Virus record (IMG/VR): IMGVR_UViG_3300045141_000119
Location: 1-42,152 of that record
Length of the DNA: 42,152 nucleotides
Reading direction: 5' to 3' (one strand)
Origin: a virus
Part shown: piece by piece, positions 23,056 through 31,432 of the stretch
Position numbering within the stretch: the stretch's first letter is position 1
How the letters are laid out: each line of letters begins with the position of its first letter
The notes under the pieces: generated by a model
Databases searched by the model: none
What the model saw: the letters and a program-made list of their open reading frames with translations, nothing else
Told to the model about the DNA's origin: nothing
Position numbers and translations under genes: made by a program

Positions 23056-24204
23056 ATGGCCATCACTACCGTACAAGCCCAAAATAAACTCATCGTCTTT
23101 CGCAAGGAAGTCACCAGAGAATACATCCGGCAGAACCTGTTCTCCCCCTACGTGGGAACGGAACTCACCGCAATCATCCGCGTCATCAATGACCTAAAAA
23201 AAGGCGGCGAACAGATCAATATCCCGCTGGTCGCAAGGCTCAAAGCCAACGCGATCTCGACCGGGACGCTCGTCGGCAACGAAGAGAACATCGACAATTT
23301 CGGCGATCGGATGTGGATCGACTGGGCGAGAAACGCCGTCCGCATCCCGAAGTCCGAAGAGCAGAAGTCGAGCATCGACCTGTTCGGCCAGGCGCGTCCG
23401 CTGCTCGAAGACTGGGGCAAGGAGCTCCAGCGCAACGAGATTGTCGACACGTTCAACACGATCCCGATCCAGAACACGCAGCCGGCCGCTCTCGGCTCGG
23501 CCGGCGGCCAGCGCGTCAACGGCGCGTTCTTCGACGCGGCTACCGCAGGACAACGCAACACATTCACCACCGACAACGCCGATCGCATCCTGTTCGGTGG
23601 CAGCCAAGGCAACCTGTCGCCCGGCAACTGGGCAACCTCGGCCGCCAATGTCACGTCCGGCATGACCTTCAGCGCGGCTGCCGCCAACAAGATGAAGCGC
23701 CTGGCCAAGAAGGCCAATCCGCGCATCCGGCCCTACAAGCTGAAAAACGGCCGGGAATATTTCGTGGTCTTCGTGGGGTCGAATTGCTTCCGCGACATAC
23801 AGCTCGACACCACGATCATCAACGCCAATACCCAGGCGCGGCCGCGTGAAGGCGACGGGCTCGACAAGAACCCGCTCTTCCAAGACGGCGATCTGCTCTA
23901 CAACGGCATGATCTTCCGCGAGATCCCCGAGCTGGATATCCGGCTGCCCACGACCTACACCACCGCAGGCGCCGGCGGCATCCAGATCGCGCCCGTGTTC
24001 ATGTGCGGACAATCCGCCATGGCCTGGGCGTGGGGCAGAATGCCTCGCCCGACGTTCCTCAAAGAGGACGACTACCAGTTCTTCCGCGGCGTCGGCGTGG
24101 AGATGGCCTACGGCCTCAAGACCATCGCCAAAGCGAACCCGGCCGGAAACTACAAGAGCTGGGGCATCTTCTACGGGTATTTTGCTTCGGCGAATGACAC
24201 ATAA
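23056..24204 (+). CDS. Major capsid protein (N4-gp56-like/DUF4043 type)
   Basis: The 382-aa product carries the pattern of the N4-gp56 coat family: LVGNEENIDNFGDRMWIDWA, then AVRIPKSEEQ and LLEDWGKELQRNEIVDTF at about residues 73-134. GREYFVVFVGSNCFRDI and a C-terminal FGYFAS-like end follow. The HK97-type fold is expected. It follows the scaffold as in all phages of this type. The pairing of an N4-type coat with a P22-type portal and tail shows the mosaic nature of this genome. A gap of 87 bases precedes it and may hold its own control signals. Confidence 0.88.
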   Translation: MAITTVQAQNKLIVFRKEVTREYIRQNLFSPYVGTELTAIIRVINDLKKGGEQINIPLVARLKANAISTGTLVGNEENIDNFGDRMWIDWARNAVRIPKSEEQKSSIDLFGQARPLLEDWGKELQRNEIVDTFNTIPIQNTQPAALGSAGGQRVNGAFFDAATAGQRNTFTTDNADRILFGGSQGNLSPGNWATSAANVTSGMTFSAAAANKMKRLAKKANPRIRPYKLKNGREYFVVFVGSNCFRDIQLDTTIINANTQARPREGDGLDKNPLFQDGDLLYNGMIFREIPELDIRLPTTYTTAGAGGIQIAPVFMCGQSAMAWAWGRMPRPTFLKEDDYQFFRGVGVEMAYGLKTIAKANPAGNYKSWGIFYGYFASANDT

Positions 24205-24323
24205 GAGCCGCAGCTGCCCTCGCGGTTCTATCGGCCCGGCGCTGCTGCTCGTCACCGGCTTAGCCGGCGAGGAGACGGCAGCGTCGGTTCCGTCCCTCAA
24301 CCCAACTTGAAAAGGCAATCCCC

Positions 24324-24902
24324 ATGAAGAATCTCATCTCGCGGGTGAGCGGCGGATTTCTTGCCGGCCTCGCCATTGCGTTGTTTCTCGTCGGCTCCGG
24401 GCTCTACGTCTCGGCGCAGAACATCATCCCCTCCAGGTCGTTCCCGACCCAGCAGCTCGCCTATACGCGGTTCACGGTCAACTTTAATAGTTGCGCCTAT
24501 GTGACGCTGACCTGCTCGTTTCGGGTCGCCAATCTCCCGTACAACACCTATGTGCTGCGGGCTAATTCCCAGGTCACGACGGCCTGGAACGCCGGCACCT
24601 CGGCGGCGATCGCGCTCGGCACGGCGTCCGGCGGCGGTCAATTGGTCGCCTCGGCCGTCACCGGCCCCGGCACCGGCGGCGGCACGGCCTCGACCGTGGT
24701 CGCGGGCGCGATCGGCACCGCCGTCACCGGCAACGGCATCGCACAGACCGGCCTCAATGGCGGCTTCGACGTATGGGCCACCATCCTGGTCGTCGGCGCG
24801 CTCCCGACCACGGGACAGACCAACTACGTCATGGAATGGGCGCAGCCGAACGACGGCCAATGCACCCAGGTCGGGCTCGGTGCCACCGCGCCAGGCTGCT
24901 GA
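24324..24902 (+). CDS. Exported protein after the coat gene, decoration-like (192 aa)
   Basis: A signal peptide (residues 1-31, ending VSAQ) precedes a beta-rich protein with AIALGTASGGGQLVAS, GGFDVWATILVVG and YVMEWAQPNDGQC. The position and pattern fit capsid decoration or head-fibre proteins found just after coat genes, but those are normally cytoplasmic. Four cysteines (SCAYVTLTC and two near the end) can pair. The 119 bases between coat and this gene contain a short inverted repeat (CCGGC-TTA-GCCGG near 24255) and no other gene. Confidence 0.75.
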   Translation: MKNLISRVSGGFLAGLAIALFLVGSGLYVSAQNIIPSRSFPTQQLAYTRFTVNFNSCAYVTLTCSFRVANLPYNTYVLRANSQVTTAWNAGTSAAIALGTASGGGQLVASAVTGPGTGGGTASTVVAGAIGTAVTGNGIAQTGLNGGFDVWATILVVGALPTTGQTNYVMEWAQPNDGQCTQVGLGATAPGC

Positions 24903-24909
24903 TGGCAAC

Positions 24910-24935
24910 GGGGCGGGCGCTCCCGCCCCTTCCTC
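24910..24935 (+). terminator. GC-rich hairpin after the decoration-like gene
   Basis: GGGGCGGG (24910-24917) pairs with CCCGCCCC (24922-24929) around a CGCT loop and is followed by TTCCTC. The stem is very stable, but the U-run is weak. It may partly terminate and so set high coat and low downstream transcript levels, a common arrangement in phage head operons. Confidence 0.55.
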
Positions 24936-24951
24936 ATGAAAGGATAAATCC

Positions 24952-25338
24952 ATGAGCCTAGCCAATAACGCGCTCCTCAATTCACTGTCGCTCGCTGGTA
25001 CGGTGCTCGACGACAACCAGACCGCCGGCGGCGCCACCGGCGTGACCGTGCAAGCGGGCGCCACCTCGATCGTCGGCGAGGGCATCCGCGTGCTGCGCGG
25101 CGGCGCCGGCACCAGCGTCATTCTCAAGAGCGTGCTCTCGGGTGACGCCGGCCCCTTGGTATGGATCGTCAACGACGGGCCCAGCTCGATCAATGCCTTC
25201 CCGGCCGCGGGCGAGTTCAACAATGGCACCGTCAATCAGGTGTTGGCAGTACCGTCCGGTCAAGGCGCCATTTTCGTCAGGGTGCCGAATAATTTGGCCG
25301 GGTCCAGCAGCGGATGGCGTAGTGCTGTGATCCCGTAG
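24952..25338 (+). CDS. Head-type structural protein (128 aa)
   Basis: A compact beta-rich protein (GGATGVTVQAGATSIVGEGI, later GQGAIFVRVPNN) without signal peptide or cysteine. It resembles small virion proteins next to coat genes, perhaps a second decoration protein or a fibre base. No family can be named. AAAGGAT lies upstream of the ATG. Confidence in a real gene is high; the role is inferred from position only. Confidence 0.7.
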   Translation: MSLANNALLNSLSLAGTVLDDNQTAGGATGVTVQAGATSIVGEGIRVLRGGAGTSVILKSVLSGDAGPLVWIVNDGPSSINAFPAAGEFNNGTVNQVLAVPSGQGAIFVRVPNNLAGSSSGWRSAVIP

Positions 25339-25355
25339 CGATATAGAGGTGAGAA

Positions 25356-25946
25356 ATGAACAGCACCGCAGAACTGACCCGCGCCAAGACCGCCGAACCG
25401 AAGTCGGAGCCGAAGGCCGAACTCAAGGTCACGTTACATCCCGGCCCCGAGGAAAAGGCGCAGCAGACCCTGAATGGCATCACTTTTTTCGCCAACAAGC
25501 CCGTCGTGATGTCCCGGAAAAACAAGCGGCATTACTTCGAGGACGACATGCCGCAACACCATGTCGCGGCCGACGGAACCCATACCACGCGCACCGTGAG
25601 GACACTCACCTTCATGCCCGATCGCCTGAAGGACAGTCCGTTTTTCGAGGTCGAAGGCTTCCCGCGATTCCACAAACCAATCGCGCACGGCCGCAAGCCG
25701 CAAACCGCGGAAGAATACCGATCCTGGGCGCAAGCCTGGTTCGCGGCGGCGGGAACCGATGGAAGTGACGAGCAGACCCCGCGGGAAATGATCAATCGCT
25801 GGGACGACGAGAAGTTGCTGCGCGAGCGGATCGGCGTCGGCGAGGAGGATATTGCGATGCTGCGGCCGTTCTTCGACATGAAGGTCGAGCAGATGAACAG
25901 CAACCTCGGCATCAAGCACGCCAGCAATGACGGCGGGGATGTGTGA
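25356..25946 (+). CDS. Hypothetical head-region protein (196 aa)
   Basis: A lysine/glutamate-rich N-terminus is followed by a mixed domain (TLNGITFFANKPVVMSRKNK, then LTFMPDRLKDSPFFEV) and helical charged segments. No family recognised. A GAGGTGAGAA ribosome site precedes the ATG. It sits between head and tail-factor genes and could be a completion or assembly protein. It ends 38 bases before the next gene. Confidence 0.65.
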   Translation: MNSTAELTRAKTAEPKSEPKAELKVTLHPGPEEKAQQTLNGITFFANKPVVMSRKNKRHYFEDDMPQHHVAADGTHTTRTVRTLTFMPDRLKDSPFFEVEGFPRFHKPIAHGRKPQTAEEYRSWAQAWFAAAGTDGSDEQTPREMINRWDDEKLLRERIGVGEEDIAMLRPFFDMKVEQMNSNLGIKHASNDGGDV

Positions 25947-25984
25947 ACTTCAACATGACTTCAACATAATGAAAGGACAATCAG

Positions 25985-26284
25985 ATGGCTAATACCAACC
26001 AAGCAGAACAAGACCGGCTCAATGATCCGGAACGGTACGCCTCCGAAGATCGCAAGGCATTTCTGCGCACGAGCGGCGCGCAAGTAACCGGTGACACGGG
26101 TATCTTCATTCAGGTGACCGGGAACCACCACAACAAGAGCAATCCGCACGACATCAATCAATTGTTGCGGGTGTTCGTGGACGATCTCAAGGCCAAGGGC
26201 CATAACGTCAAAACGGCTATCATGTTCCACGCGGACCATGAGGACATGCTGCATCCTTCCGGGACAACCCGATCCCCGAGGTAA
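25985..26284 (+). CDS. Hypothetical protein (99 aa)
   Basis: The product is charged and histidine-rich near the middle and end (TGNHHNKSNPHDIN, AIMFHADHEDMLH). It has no signal peptide or membrane segment. GAAAGGA precedes the ATG. It lies just before the gp4-like tail factor, in the late operon. Role unknown. Confidence 0.65.
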   Translation: MANTNQAEQDRLNDPERYASEDRKAFLRTSGAQVTGDTGIFIQVTGNHHNKSNPHDINQLLRVFVDDLKAKGHNVKTAIMFHADHEDMLHPSGTTRSPR

Positions 26285-26287
26285 CCC

Positions 26288-26698
26288 ATGGCTCCCTACG
26301 CCGGCCAGTACCGCACCCTCAACGATCTGATCTCCGAGGTGCTGGCGAAATTGGGCATTCTGTCGGCCGGCCAGCCCGTCGACCCCGAGGACTACAACTA
26401 TGTTTTCTCGGCCTATGACGGCATCCTGCGCAAGCTCGCCGGATTGGAGATCGTCACGCTGTCGAGCTACGATACGACCTCCATCCCCGGCGCCTGGTTC
26501 ATGGACCTGGCTTCGATCATCGCCGGCGAGGTGTGCTCGAAGTTCAGCTACACCGGGCAAGACCGCACCGAAATGATGAATGCCGGCCTCGGCGACGGCG
26601 TGACGGTCGAGGTCGGCGGCGGCGCTGCCGCGAAGTCGCTCAAGCAAATGACCAGGCTCAAGCCCACGCTCGAGCCGCTCAAGGTTACTTATTTCTGA
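26288..26698 (+). CDS. P22 gp4-like tail accessory factor (head completion)
   Basis: The 136-aa product starts YRTLNDLISEVLAKLGI and is helical, with a central LSSYDTTSIPGAWFMDLASI. P22 gp4, 166 aa, has the same kind of sequence and the same place, directly before gp10. It binds under the portal and lets the tail needle and spikes attach. It is shorter than gp4. Its stop overlaps the next ATG (TGATG). Confidence 0.65.
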   Translation: MAPYAGQYRTLNDLISEVLAKLGILSAGQPVDPEDYNYVFSAYDGILRKLAGLEIVTLSSYDTTSIPGAWFMDLASIIAGEVCSKFSYTGQDRTEMMNAGLGDGVTVEVGGGAAAKSLKQMTRLKPTLEPLKVTYF

Positions 26699-28437
26699 TG
26701 CCGAATACCCCGCACGTACCGATCCCATGGCCGTTGAGCTCGTTCCCTGGATCGAACCTGCATCCCGGCGACAACACGCAGGAGAGCGCGGGACGGGTCA
26801 TCAATCGCTATGCCGAAGCCCTGGGCGAGGCGCAGCACCCGACCGGCCCCTCACCGCAGGTCTGGCGACGATCGCCCGGCCTCACGCGCCACGCGGTAAC
26901 CTCGCAGACCGGCTATCGTGGTGGCCTGATCGTCAACAATCTGTCCTACGAGGTCTGGAACAGCAATCTCTCGACGGTCGACGCCGGCGGCAGCGTGACC
27001 TCGCTCGGCAGCATACCGGGGACGGTCCCGATCAGCATCGCACGCGATCTGGCTGTGACCGTCGATGTCGTGATCGTCAGTCCGGGCGATGGGGCGTTCT
27101 CGTCGACCGGCGGGGCGGCACCGGTCGCCTATAACGGCGGCGGCAATCTCCCAATTCCCAACAGCGTGGCGTTCCAGGATGGCGTGTTCCACTTCACGAT
27201 CGCGGACGGACGCGTGTTCGCCTCGGGCATCAATGCGCTGACGCAAAACGCGCTCACCTTCGTCAAGCTGCAGTCGAAGTCCGATGTCGTCTTGCTCCGC
27301 GGCATCGCCTACAACGGCATGATGTACTTCTTCACCACGGGCGGCTGCGAGGTCTGGCAGGACACGGCAGCTCCAACACCGGCTTATCCCTATACGAAAT
27401 TCATGACGCTGCCCTATGGTCTGGTGCAGCAATCGGCAATCGCGGGATGGGAAACCGGCTTCGATGACCTGATCTGGGTGGCGCAGGATTTCAACGTCTA
27501 TCATCTGCCGTACAACACCTTGCAGCCGGGTCCGGCGATCTCGCCGCCCGCGCTCAACACGCTGATCGAGTTTGCGGTCAAGACCAACGACACGATCAAG
27601 GCCGGCGTCCACATCTCGGCCGGGCGCAAGTTCTGGACGCTCACGTCATCCACATGGACGTGGCAATTCAATCTCTCGACGCAGAAGTGGAACGAGCGGC
27701 AGAGCCTCAACGCCACCACCGGGCTTTACGGCCCGTGGCGCGGCGTCGGCGGCCACAACGCCTTCGGCAAGTGGCTGATGGGCGATACGCAGTCGGGGAA
27801 CCTGATCTTCGCCGACAGCCAGAACTTCACCGAGGACGGGGCACCGCTGCGCTCCCGGATTGAGAGCGGGCCAGTCAACTCCTTCCCCGGCCAGACCCGG
27901 ATCGCGCGCGCGGATTTCAATTTCGTGTTTGGCGTCGGCGAGAATGTCGCCAGCTTCGTCACCAACGTGGTCGGAACGGCGGCCTCGCCCTCGCATCTGG
28001 TCCGGCTGCAGGTGATCTCGACCTCGGGCATGACGAACAACGATCAGGTCAACGTCAATGGCGTCGGCGGGACGACCGAAGCCAATGGCACCTGGGTGGC
28101 GACCGTCGTCGACCCGACCCACATCGATCTGCAAGGCTCGCTGTGGGCCAATGCATGGACCTCGGGCGGTACGGTGACCGATGTCACGGCGCCGCCGAAC
28201 ATGATCGCGCCGGTGTGCGCCATATCGTGCTCGAAGGACGGCGGCATCACCTGGGACTACCCTGCAATCCGGCAGATCGGGACGCAGCAGCACGTCAAGG
28301 GCGTGCGCGCCTCGGTAAAGTCGCGCGGCATGTCGGGCATCCAGGGCGTGCGCTGGCGGGTCGATTGCAGCGATCCGGTCTACGACGGCTTCTTGGGCGG
28401 CACGATGTCCACCAACCCGCTGGAGCCGCCGCCATGA
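26698..28437 (+). CDS. P22 gp10-like tail factor (packaged DNA stabilisation)
   Basis: The 579-aa product resembles P22 gp10. It has an N-terminal AGRVINRYAEAL, beta-propeller-like repeats to about residue 400 (SDVVLLRGIAYNGMMYFFTT, GWETGFDDLIWVAQDFNVYH), and the matching C-terminal domain. An insert of about 80 residues (near 430-510) contains TTEANGTWVATVVDPTHIDL, an FCCH-type domain found in many phage tails. gp10 seals the portal channel after packaging. The start at 26698 overlaps the gp4-like stop; longer in-frame extensions upstream run inside that gene and are not credible. Confidence 0.8.
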   Translation: MPNTPHVPIPWPLSSFPGSNLHPGDNTQESAGRVINRYAEALGEAQHPTGPSPQVWRRSPGLTRHAVTSQTGYRGGLIVNNLSYEVWNSNLSTVDAGGSVTSLGSIPGTVPISIARDLAVTVDVVIVSPGDGAFSSTGGAAPVAYNGGGNLPIPNSVAFQDGVFHFTIADGRVFASGINALTQNALTFVKLQSKSDVVLLRGIAYNGMMYFFTTGGCEVWQDTAAPTPAYPYTKFMTLPYGLVQQSAIAGWETGFDDLIWVAQDFNVYHLPYNTLQPGPAISPPALNTLIEFAVKTNDTIKAGVHISAGRKFWTLTSSTWTWQFNLSTQKWNERQSLNATTGLYGPWRGVGGHNAFGKWLMGDTQSGNLIFADSQNFTEDGAPLRSRIESGPVNSFPGQTRIARADFNFVFGVGENVASFVTNVVGTAASPSHLVRLQVISTSGMTNNDQVNVNGVGGTTEANGTWVATVVDPTHIDLQGSLWANAWTSGGTVTDVTAPPNMIAPVCAISCSKDGGITWDYPAIRQIGTQQHVKGVRASVKSRGMSGIQGVRWRVDCSDPVYDGFLGGTMSTNPLEPPP

Positions 28438-28943
28438 CGACAGGAGCAAAGCCGCTCGGCCCGGCCGGAATGCCGGTCATTCATCAGAACGGCGTTCCGA
28501 CCACCGAATTCGGGGCGTGGCTGGATTATATCAACCGTCTATTCAGTTCCGGTTCATTGTCGGTCGAGAATGGCGGGACCGGAGATACCGGCACCGCATG
28601 GGCATCCTACACGCCGATCATCACATCGGCTGGCGGGGTGGCTACCACAGTCAGTGCCACGGGACGCTTCAAGCAGATCGGCAAGACCGTATTTTGTGAA
28701 ATCGATGTCAACATCGTAAATAAAGGAACTGCCACCTTCAACGTCATTGCCACGCTGCCGGTCGCGGCCGCGGCGCACGTATATGCCGGAAGCGCTTATG
28801 AGTACAACGTCACTGGAAAGAGTGGAGCGGCTGTCATTCTCGCATCGGACGCCACTCACGTTTACATGAATGATGCGTCGGGCGGGTCATGGTGGGTCAA
28901 TGGATACAAACTTGGCGTGACCATCATCTACGAGGCGGCATAA
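28434..28943 (+). CDS. Tail-fibre-like protein (169 aa)
   Basis: An N-terminal GMPVIHQNGVPTTEFGAWLD is followed by ENGGTGDTGTAWASYTPII and GRFKQIGKTVFCEIDVNIV, the usual C-terminal pattern of small phage tail-fibre proteins. No signal peptide. It is coupled to the gp10-like gene by ATGA. Its TAA is followed by AAGGAG, the ribosome site of the next gene, whose start codon is unusual. Confidence 0.7.
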   Translation: MTTGAKPLGPAGMPVIHQNGVPTTEFGAWLDYINRLFSSGSLSVENGGTGDTGTAWASYTPIITSAGGVATTVSATGRFKQIGKTVFCEIDVNIVNKGTATFNVIATLPVAAAAHVYAGSAYEYNVTGKSGAAVILASDATHVYMNDASGGSWWVNGYKLGVTIIYEAA

Positions 28944-28955
28944 GGAGTACGTGTC

Positions 28956-29810
28956 ACGGGGATCTTCGACTATTTTTCAGGCACTGACGCGCAGAACGCT
29001 GCGGATGCGCAGAAGGCCGGCATTCAGCAGGGCTATAGCAATCTAACGCCGTTTTTCAGCCAGGGCCGTGACGCGCTCACGGGCGCGCTCGGCACCGGCA
29101 CCGGCAATCTCAACACCGCGCTCGGCAATGCGACGAGTGCCTATGGCACTGGGCTGACGGGAGCGACCGGTGCGCTCGGGCAATCGCTCGCCAACTCGAC
29201 GGCGCCGTTCCAGACCAATTTGCAGCAGGCACAAGCCGGGCAAGCGCAATACGGGAATGCGCTCGGTCTTGGCGGCGCAGCCGGTAACGCCCAGGCGCTC
29301 TCCGGGTTTCAGAACAATCCCGGCTACCAGTTCCAAATGGAACAGATGATGCAAAACCTGCTGCGCAATCAGCAGGCGACGGGACAGGCCAATTCGGGTG
29401 CGACGAATGTCGACACCTTGCAACAGGCGTCCGGCCTCGCCAACCAGGGCTGGCAAAGCTACCTGCAAAATCTGCAGCCGTATATTGGTGCTTCGAATGC
29501 GGCGGCGCAGGGTATCGCTGGCGCCAATCAGAACTACGGCAATCAAGTCGCGGGCGCCAATCTCGGCACGGCCTCGGGCCTCGCCGGCACCAACGTCAAT
29601 GTCGGACAGCTCCTTGCCAGCCTCAATCAGGGCACCGGCAGCCAGTTGAACCAGAGCCTGCAGGGCCAGGGCAACGCGGCCTACGGCGCCGCCACGGGAA
29701 TCGGCAACGCCCAGGCCAACGCGGACCTCGCTCAATACACTGCGTCCGGCAACTTGTGGAACACGATCCTCGGCGGTGCCAATGCCGCCGCCAAAATCGC
29801 CGCGGCGTAA
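28956..29810 (+). CDS. Ejection-type protein with apparent ACG start (284 aa)
   Basis: The frame opens right after the upstream TAA and has no ATG, GTG or TTG before 29220. Yet the sequence from 28956 reads as a normal N-terminus, (M)GIFDYFSGTDAQNAADAQ. The ACG at 28956 lies eight bases after AAGGAG, the ideal spacing. I therefore start it there; a start at the TTG at 29220 would lose 88 residues of the same low-complexity protein. The product is rich in alanine, glycine, asparagine and glutamine, like the internal ejection proteins that precede tail-fibre genes in podoviruses. A GTG at 28951 is out of frame. A single T-to-C change or a missing G in GGGG is an alternative explanation. Confidence 0.75.
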   Translation, partial: TGIFDYFSGTDAQNAADAQKAGIQQGYSNLTPFFSQGRDALTGALGTGTGNLNTALGNATSAYGTGLTGATGALGQSLANSTAPFQTNLQQAQAGQAQYGNALGLGGAAGNAQALSGFQNNPGYQFQMEQMMQNLLRNQQATGQANSGATNVDTLQQASGLANQGWQSYLQNLQPYIGASNAAAQGIAGANQNYGNQVAGANLGTASGLAGTNVNVGQLLASLNQGTGSQLNQSLQGQGNAAYGAATGIGNAQANADLAQYTASGNLWNTILGGANAAAKIAAA

Positions 29811-29821
29811 AGGACTGATCG

Positions 29822-31426
29822 ATGGCCGGTCCCCAAGACTATCTGACGGTGAAAGGACCGGATCCCGCCAGCTATTCGCTGCCGAAATTCGACCTCGGCT
29901 CGCAGATCGCGTCCATCCCGACTTCATATCAGGAGGGCCAGCAATACGGTGTCAAGCGCGCCCTGCAGACGGCGTTCAAGGACGGATTTCCTACCGATCA
30001 GCAGGGAAATCCAGATTACAATGCAATGGCAACCCGCTTGTTGGCGATCGGCGGCCCTGAAGCCGCGCAGCCATATTTCCAACTGGGCTTGCAGCAGGGC
30101 AATGCAGCCGGCAATCAAGCAGTTCTCGGCGGCCAGCCGGCGCCGCAAGGTGGCCAAGGCAATCCGCCGCAGACGTTCACACCGATGGCTCCGAACGCAG
30201 CGACCGGCCAGAGCGGCATCACGGGCGAGCACCCGAGCACGGGCGGCGGATCGATCTTCCCGTACAAGCCTGGCACTTCGCCGCCGCAGATCGTGGGTGG
30301 CGGACAGCCACAGGGAGGCACCGGCCTTGGCGGCCAGCCAGCGCCGTTTGCCGGCAATCGCGATCAGCAAGGTGCGCCGTCTCAGCCTCAGCTTTCGTTC
30401 AATGATCGTGTCCCGCCTAGCGGGGGAATGTCCAATCAGCCTTCAGTCGTCACGCAGGACGGCACCAGCGGCCAGCCTGCCGCGCCAACGTCATCGCGCG
30501 AGACGGCCAACAATGGCCAGCCGGATCGGCGCATAGTGGCGGCCGATCGACTCGACGCGCAAGCCGCACTAATTCAGCAGCAGGCCTTGGCCTATGGTCA
30601 ATCGCCGGCCGCAGTGAAGACGTTGCAGAATCGCGCGCAACAACTCACGGACCAGGCCAAGCAGTATCGCGAGGCGGCGCTGAAAGACACGGAGGCCACG
30701 CCTGAGCAAAAGAATCTTACTTCGGGCGCGACCCAAAAGAGCAAGGAACTCGAAGGCGACATCGCGCGATCGCAAAAGACCTACGGCGGTATGCACGCCA
30801 TCTCGAACCAATTCGAAACAGGACTTGAGCCGGCCATTCAGGTCGCGAAGGGCATCCTCAACCGGCCCGAGATGTATTCCGGTATCGGCGGCCAGTTCTC
30901 GCTCGACTTCAACAAGGTTCGCGCTGCGCTCGGTGACAGGGGAGCAGCAACCCTGCAGGAGGGCTTGCAGAAGATCAACGCCATCAGCGTGCTCGCCCAG
31001 GTCAACCAGCAAAAAGATGAAATGCAGGAAACAGGTGCGACGAGCTCGCGCATTTTCTCGCAACAGGTCGATCAGGTCGCCAAAGCCTCGGCATCGATGG
31101 AAAATACGGTGAACGGCAATCGTTTCCTGATAAATTTTCAGGACCGGATGGGACAATTCTCGAAGGCGCTCACGGCGCAGGCGCAGGCTTACATCCAGGC
31201 ACACGGCCATCTGGATGTCGGTTTCGACAAGCAAGTGTCGAACTACATCGCAAAAAATCCGATCTTCTCGCCGCAGGAGCGCGCCGATCCTCGTATCCTC
31301 GGGGCGCCCGATGCTCCACCCGGTCATCAGACAAAGGCTCAGGTGATGGGTTGGGCAAGATCCATGGGACTTTCATCTGGCGATCCGTTCCGCACCCCGG
31401 CGGGTGATGTGCGGTACATTCCATGA
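29822..31426 (+). CDS. Internal virion/ejection protein (534 aa)
   Basis: The N-terminal 110 residues (YQEGQQYGVKRALQTAFKDG and PYFQLGLQQGNAAGN) are typical of podovirus ejection proteins. A long Q/P/G-rich disordered stretch follows to about 245. A helical region then includes coiled coil from about 250 to 300 and a mixed domain to the end. No peptidoglycan hydrolase motif is visible. Likely injected with the DNA to cross the envelope; this is inference from position and composition. Confidence 0.7.
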   Translation: MAGPQDYLTVKGPDPASYSLPKFDLGSQIASIPTSYQEGQQYGVKRALQTAFKDGFPTDQQGNPDYNAMATRLLAIGGPEAAQPYFQLGLQQGNAAGNQAVLGGQPAPQGGQGNPPQTFTPMAPNAATGQSGITGEHPSTGGGSIFPYKPGTSPPQIVGGGQPQGGTGLGGQPAPFAGNRDQQGAPSQPQLSFNDRVPPSGGMSNQPSVVTQDGTSGQPAAPTSSRETANNGQPDRRIVAADRLDAQAALIQQQALAYGQSPAAVKTLQNRAQQLTDQAKQYREAALKDTEATPEQKNLTSGATQKSKELEGDIARSQKTYGGMHAISNQFETGLEPAIQVAKGILNRPEMYSGIGGQFSLDFNKVRAALGDRGAATLQEGLQKINAISVLAQVNQQKDEMQETGATSSRIFSQQVDQVAKASASMENTVNGNRFLINFQDRMGQFSKALTAQAQAYIQAHGHLDVGFDKQVSNYIAKNPIFSPQERADPRILGAPDAPPGHQTKAQVMGWARSMGLSSGDPFRTPAGDVRYIP

Positions 31427-31432
31427 TCGGCC

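Noticed and set aside
28951-28953. GTG as start of the ejection-type gene
   Set aside because: It is out of frame with the protein and only three bases from the Shine-Dalgarno, unless a base has been lost in the following GGGG.
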